Assembly: GCA_003644335.1 (NCBI GenBank)
Contig: QNCB01000074.1
Span: 1 to 6,717, forward strand
Reading direction: 5' to 3'
DNA: 6,717 nt
Source: Planctomycetota bacterium
GTDB taxonomy: Bacteria; Planctomycetota; Phycisphaerae; SM23-33
In this document: positions 4,738 through 6,717 of the stretch, piece after piece
Layout of the letters: each line of letters starts with the position of its first letter
Numbering within the stretch: position 1 is the stretch's first letter
The notes under the pieces: generated by a model
Database searches by the model: none
What the model was told of the DNA's origin: nothing
What the model saw: the letters and a program-made list of their open reading frames with translations, nothing else
Translations under genes and position numbers: made by a program

Positions 4738-6249
4738 CTAAAACAATGGCAGTGGCGCCAAAAACAGGTGTATCAATCCGACGACCAGGCAGACAAACCC
4801 AAGCGGGATCTGATATCTCTCAAGTTGTTTCATCTTGTCATCATATTTTTTGAGAAATTCCTGTGTTTTTTCCACCGCCTCGCCGGCTTTACCGGAGATG
4901 TGCGATTTTTTGAATAGCAGTTCCTTGCCCAGGAAAAAGCCCACGGCGATCGCCGTTAGTTGTGGAACAATGTTGGCGAAGATAACGAATCTCAGCAGGA
5001 ATAGCTGGAAGACCGCGATAAGTAGAGTGATTACGCCAATAGCCAGTACCACCACGCCGATCATATTCGACAGCGGGGTAATTTTTTCGTAAACAGAATT
5101 TAGTTTCGGAACTTTTCGCCTGATAAGCGGCGCCGCGGCGAGCAATCCGGCGATAATGTTTCCAAAGGCCAGAGCAAGCCTGAAGACCATACCTGTAAAT
5201 CCGCTCTGGCCATCGCTTGCGACGGTTTGCGAATCGGCCCCACCCCCTCCTCCCGGGACATTTTTTCTCCTGATTTTCCAGATGTTTCCCACGGTAACAC
5301 CGGCAAACGGTGGGGCTTTTTTCTCGCCAGGGCCTTCTCTGGTCAGAACGCTCAATTCAAATACGCGGGCTACGGACTCTTCGTCTGTGTCTTTGTAGAC
5401 GGCGAGATAGATAGGGAGATACCATTGAACGGTCTGTCCGAGGATGTTCTTCTTATGACTGCCCCAGTTTCCCCTTATCGCCACGGCAAGGCAGTGTTCC
5501 GTGTTTTTCTTGTTGCCCCCCCACCCCTCGTCATTTCTGAGATATGCCAGGGCGACGGCTGCGAGAGCCTCACTGTCGCCAGGCCCCGCGAAATTTTTAT
5601 AGTTGCCGGGCCACTTGGTTTCGTCGATTCTTTTATTGATCGCCGCAAGTTTGTCCGCTCGCTGCTTGTCGACTTTCGCGAGCATATCTTTGGCGGTTTT
5701 ATTTTCGGGATTGAATTTTATCGCGAACCCGAGCGTTTGTTTCAATTTGTCGTAGTTTTTTTCGTTCGCCTGAGATTCGAAGGAGTCTATGGTTCGCTGG
5801 ATACTCTGGGCATCCTGAACCAGCGTACGGGATTTGTTGATTCTTGCCTGTTGAACATTGTCCATGAACTTTTTGAGTCTTTCATAGATATCTCCAGCGG
5901 ATGTCGATGGGTGTTCGCCGTCCTTTACGGTAGTTTTCATCGTCTCGTTGATTTCAGAAGCGGTTTTGCCATACTTTTGGGAGAATTCGTCGAGTTGTTT
6001 TTGAAATTTCGGCTTCATCAGCTTTTCGTAATTGTCCAACACGGCGAGTATTTTGGTATAATCGCTGCCGATTATGTTGGGCGCGTATGACGGAACGACC
6101 GGTTCGATGTCTTTTTTCATGTCCTTGTAAGCCCGCTCAAGATTGCCCCAGTCCTTGAGGGCTTCTTGTTCTGTCGCCCCCGCCGATACGGTGGAAACAC
6201 AGGCTACCACGGCGACGATGATGAGGGTTGTGATTCGATAGTTCTTCAT
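4738..6249 (-). CDS. Unrecognised exported membrane protein with duplicated two-helix C-terminal unit
   Basis: A 503-residue protein I do not recognise. Visible parts: an export signal (1-23: basic MKNYR, hydrophobic ITTLIIVAVVA, then either a signal peptidase I site near VSA or a lipobox-like VVAC with C17); a lysine- and glutamate-rich helical, probably coiled-coil half (about 26-210); a more globular part (about 211-330) containing AAVALAYLRNDEGWGG and QWYLPIYLAVYKD; a five-glycine spacer (333-337); then four membrane helices (about 351-376, 393-415, 416-441, 480-500) with a charged loop (445-478) before the last. Helices 1-2 and 3-4 look like a duplication: FGNII (362-366) matches FANIV (424-428), and 397-412 matches 483-498. 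The layout suggests a large extracytoplasmic region anchored by a membrane bundle. The gene seems AT-richer and richer in Lys/Asn codons than its neighbours. GGGAG (6261-6257), seven bases before ATG 6249, makes the start secure. No catalytic motif is seen. Confidence 0.88.
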   Translation of the reverse strand: MKNYRITTLIIVAVVACVSTVSAGATEQEALKDWGNLERAYKDMKKDIEPVVPSYAPNIIGSDYTKILAVLDNYEKLMKPKFQKQLDEFSQKYGKTASEINETMKTTVKDGEHPSTSAGDIYERLKKFMDNVQQARINKSRTLVQDAQSIQRTIDSFESQANEKNYDKLKQTLGFAIKFNPENKTAKDMLAKVDKQRADKLAAINKRIDETKWPGNYKNFAGPGDSEALAAVALAYLRNDEGWGGNKKNTEHCLAVAIRGNWGSHKKNILGQTVQWYLPIYLAVYKDTDEESVARVFELSVLTREGPGEKKAPPFAGVTVGNIWKIRRKNVPGGGGGADSQTVASDGQSGFTGMVFRLALAFGNIIAGLLAAAPLIRRKVPKLNSVYEKITPLSNMIGVVVLAIGVITLLIAVFQLFLLRFVIFANIVPQLTAIAVGFFLGKELLFKKSHISGKAGEAVEKTQEFLKKYDDKMKQLERYQIPLGFVCLVVGLIHLFLAPLPLF

Positions 6250-6291
6250 GTTTTTTCTCCCAATGATACCAAGTGGCTACATCCCGATCCC

Positions 6292-6304
6292 AAGTCCCGG
6301 ACTT
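6292..6304. promoter_or_regulatory. 13-bp palindrome at the expected transcription start
   Basis: AAGTCC (6292-6297) and GGACTT (6299-6304) form a perfect inverted repeat around one base. It lies directly downstream of the minus-strand -10 box, so the expected first transcribed base (6304-6305) is at its edge. As DNA it could be an operator for a dimeric repressor; as RNA it could form a 5-bp hairpin with a 3-base loop at the 5' end. Which of these holds, if either, cannot be told from the sequence. Confidence 0.4.
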
Positions 6305-6310
6305 CCCCGT

Positions 6311-6339
6311 ATGCTACAACGGGTCTTGGAAAATGTCAA
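6311..6339 (-). promoter_or_regulatory. Sigma70-like promoter of the membrane protein gene
   Basis: On the minus strand a perfect -35 box TTGACA (6339-6334) is followed after exactly 17 bases by TAGCAT (6316-6311), 4 of 6 to the -10 consensus. Transcription would begin near 6304, leaving a leader of about 55 bases before the ATG at 6249. It is the strongest promoter match in the window and lies in the divergent gap shared with priA. Confidence 0.65.
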
Positions 6340-6432
6340 ATATCTTCACCGTAGTCCCGATGCTTCGGTTCTGCGCATATTCGATTTTACCCTGTCGCCC
6401 TCCCCCGCTCGACGTTGCAACAATGGCGGCCT

Positions 6433-6437
6433 GGAGG
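6433..6437 (+). promoter_or_regulatory. Ribosome-binding site of priA
   Basis: GGAGG at 6433-6437 is the only strong Shine-Dalgarno match near the priA start. It lies 12 bases before the in-frame ATG at 6450, slightly long but usable, and it is inside the frame if ATG 6423 is used instead. It is only 4 bases from an out-of-frame ATG at 6442 that opens a three-codon frame ending at 6451-6453. Confidence 0.5.
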
Positions 6438-6449
6438 TACTATGCGGGC

Positions 6450-6717
6450 ATGAATTTGCTGTTCGAAAATCCGCAGGACAAGCCCGCTGGCCCGGAGACC
6501 CCCGCGCCTCAGCCCCAGGGTCAGATCGTGGCGGTGGCCCTCAACGCCAATGTCTGGGACAGTTACGACTACATTTTCCCCGCCGCCTTTGGCGAGCCTT
6601 TCCTGGGCCAACGCGTTGGCGTGCCGTTTGGCAGGGGCAATCGCGCGACGGTGGGTTTCATCGTCGCTCTGGGGCGGCCTGCTACGACCCGCACCCTCAA
6701 GCCTGTGCATCACGCGG
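6450..6717 (+). CDS. priA: Primosomal protein N' (PriA), N-terminal part (truncated by window edge)
   Basis: PriA is the superfamily 2 DNA helicase that recognises stalled or collapsed replication forks and reloads the replisome outside the origin. Only the first 89 residues are present. After a proline-rich lead (about 11-24) the frame reads QIVAVALNANVWDSYDYIFP (25-44) and then GQRVGVPFGRG (53-63). This is the pattern of the 3'-DNA-binding domain that opens PriA: a short 'VAL' strand, the F/Y-D-Y-x-x-P signature, then G-x-R-V-x-V-P-F-G, as in the E. coli protein (FDYLLP, RVRVPFG). The helicase and zinc-binding parts are beyond the right edge. The start is uncertain: ATG 6450 has GGAGG upstream, ATG 6423 has no ribosome-binding site, and the frame is open back to ATG 6360. 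The roughly 24-residue lead before the conserved strand is longer than in E. coli. It is divergent from the membrane protein gene. Confidence 0.85.
   Translation, partial: MNLLFENPQDKPAGPETPAPQPQGQIVAVALNANVWDSYDYIFPAAFGEPFLGQRVGVPFGRGNRATVGFIVALGRPATTRTLKPVHHA

Noticed and set aside
5227..6090. A 287-codon plus-strand frame opposite the unrecognised membrane protein
   Set aside because: The minus-strand frame has a Shine-Dalgarno, export signal, promoter and membrane helices. The plus-strand product is rich in F, R and V in the manner of an antisense shadow. Because the minus-strand family is unknown this rejection is slightly less certain than the others.

Overview
The window reads as a bacterial chromosome fragment, most likely from a member of the Planctomycetota (a Phycisphaerae-like lineage). 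This is inferred from gene content only: GC-rich genes, a large secreted chimera joining DUF2341-like, PA14-like, PKD and tetratricopeptide-like parts, and a signal-peptide-bearing membrane protein of no recognised family. Nothing in the window marks it as a phage, plasmid or defence island. No tRNA, rRNA, CRISPR array or transposase gene was found.

Layout, left to right. (1) Positions 1-1007, minus strand: a HAD-superfamily phosphatase (417-1007) followed 42 bases later by the start of an ABC-transporter permease of the MacB/FtsX type (374 down to 1, running off the left edge). A short tandem repeat separates the two. (2) Positions 1008-1137: a divergent gap with a T-rich stretch and a perfect 8-bp palindromic element. 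(3) Positions 1138-3270, plus strand: the secreted DUF2341/PA14/PKD/TPR-like protein. (4) Positions 3271-3363: a convergent gap of degenerate short repeats. (5) Positions 3364-4605, minus strand: an RhlE-type DEAD-box RNA helicase whose motif II reads DEGD. Its leader holds a promoter candidate and a terminator-like hairpin just before the start codon. (6) Positions 4738-6249, minus strand: an unrecognised exported protein with a long helical N-terminal half and four C-terminal membrane segments that look like a duplicated two-helix unit. It has the best sigma70-like promoter in the window (TTGACA, 17 bases, TAGCAT), with a 13-bp palindrome at the expected transcription start. (7) Positions 6450-6717, plus strand: the N-terminus of primosomal protein N' (PriA), cut by the right edge.

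The genes do not form one pathway. The HAD phosphatase and permease may be co-transcribed. The helicase and the membrane protein are co-directional but appear to be separate transcription units. The clearest candidates for something undescribed are the internally duplicated membrane protein with its palindromic start site, and the helicase gene's hairpin leader together with its variant motif II. Each intergenic gap on the left half carries a different short repeat family, and two of them border or enter gene boundaries.
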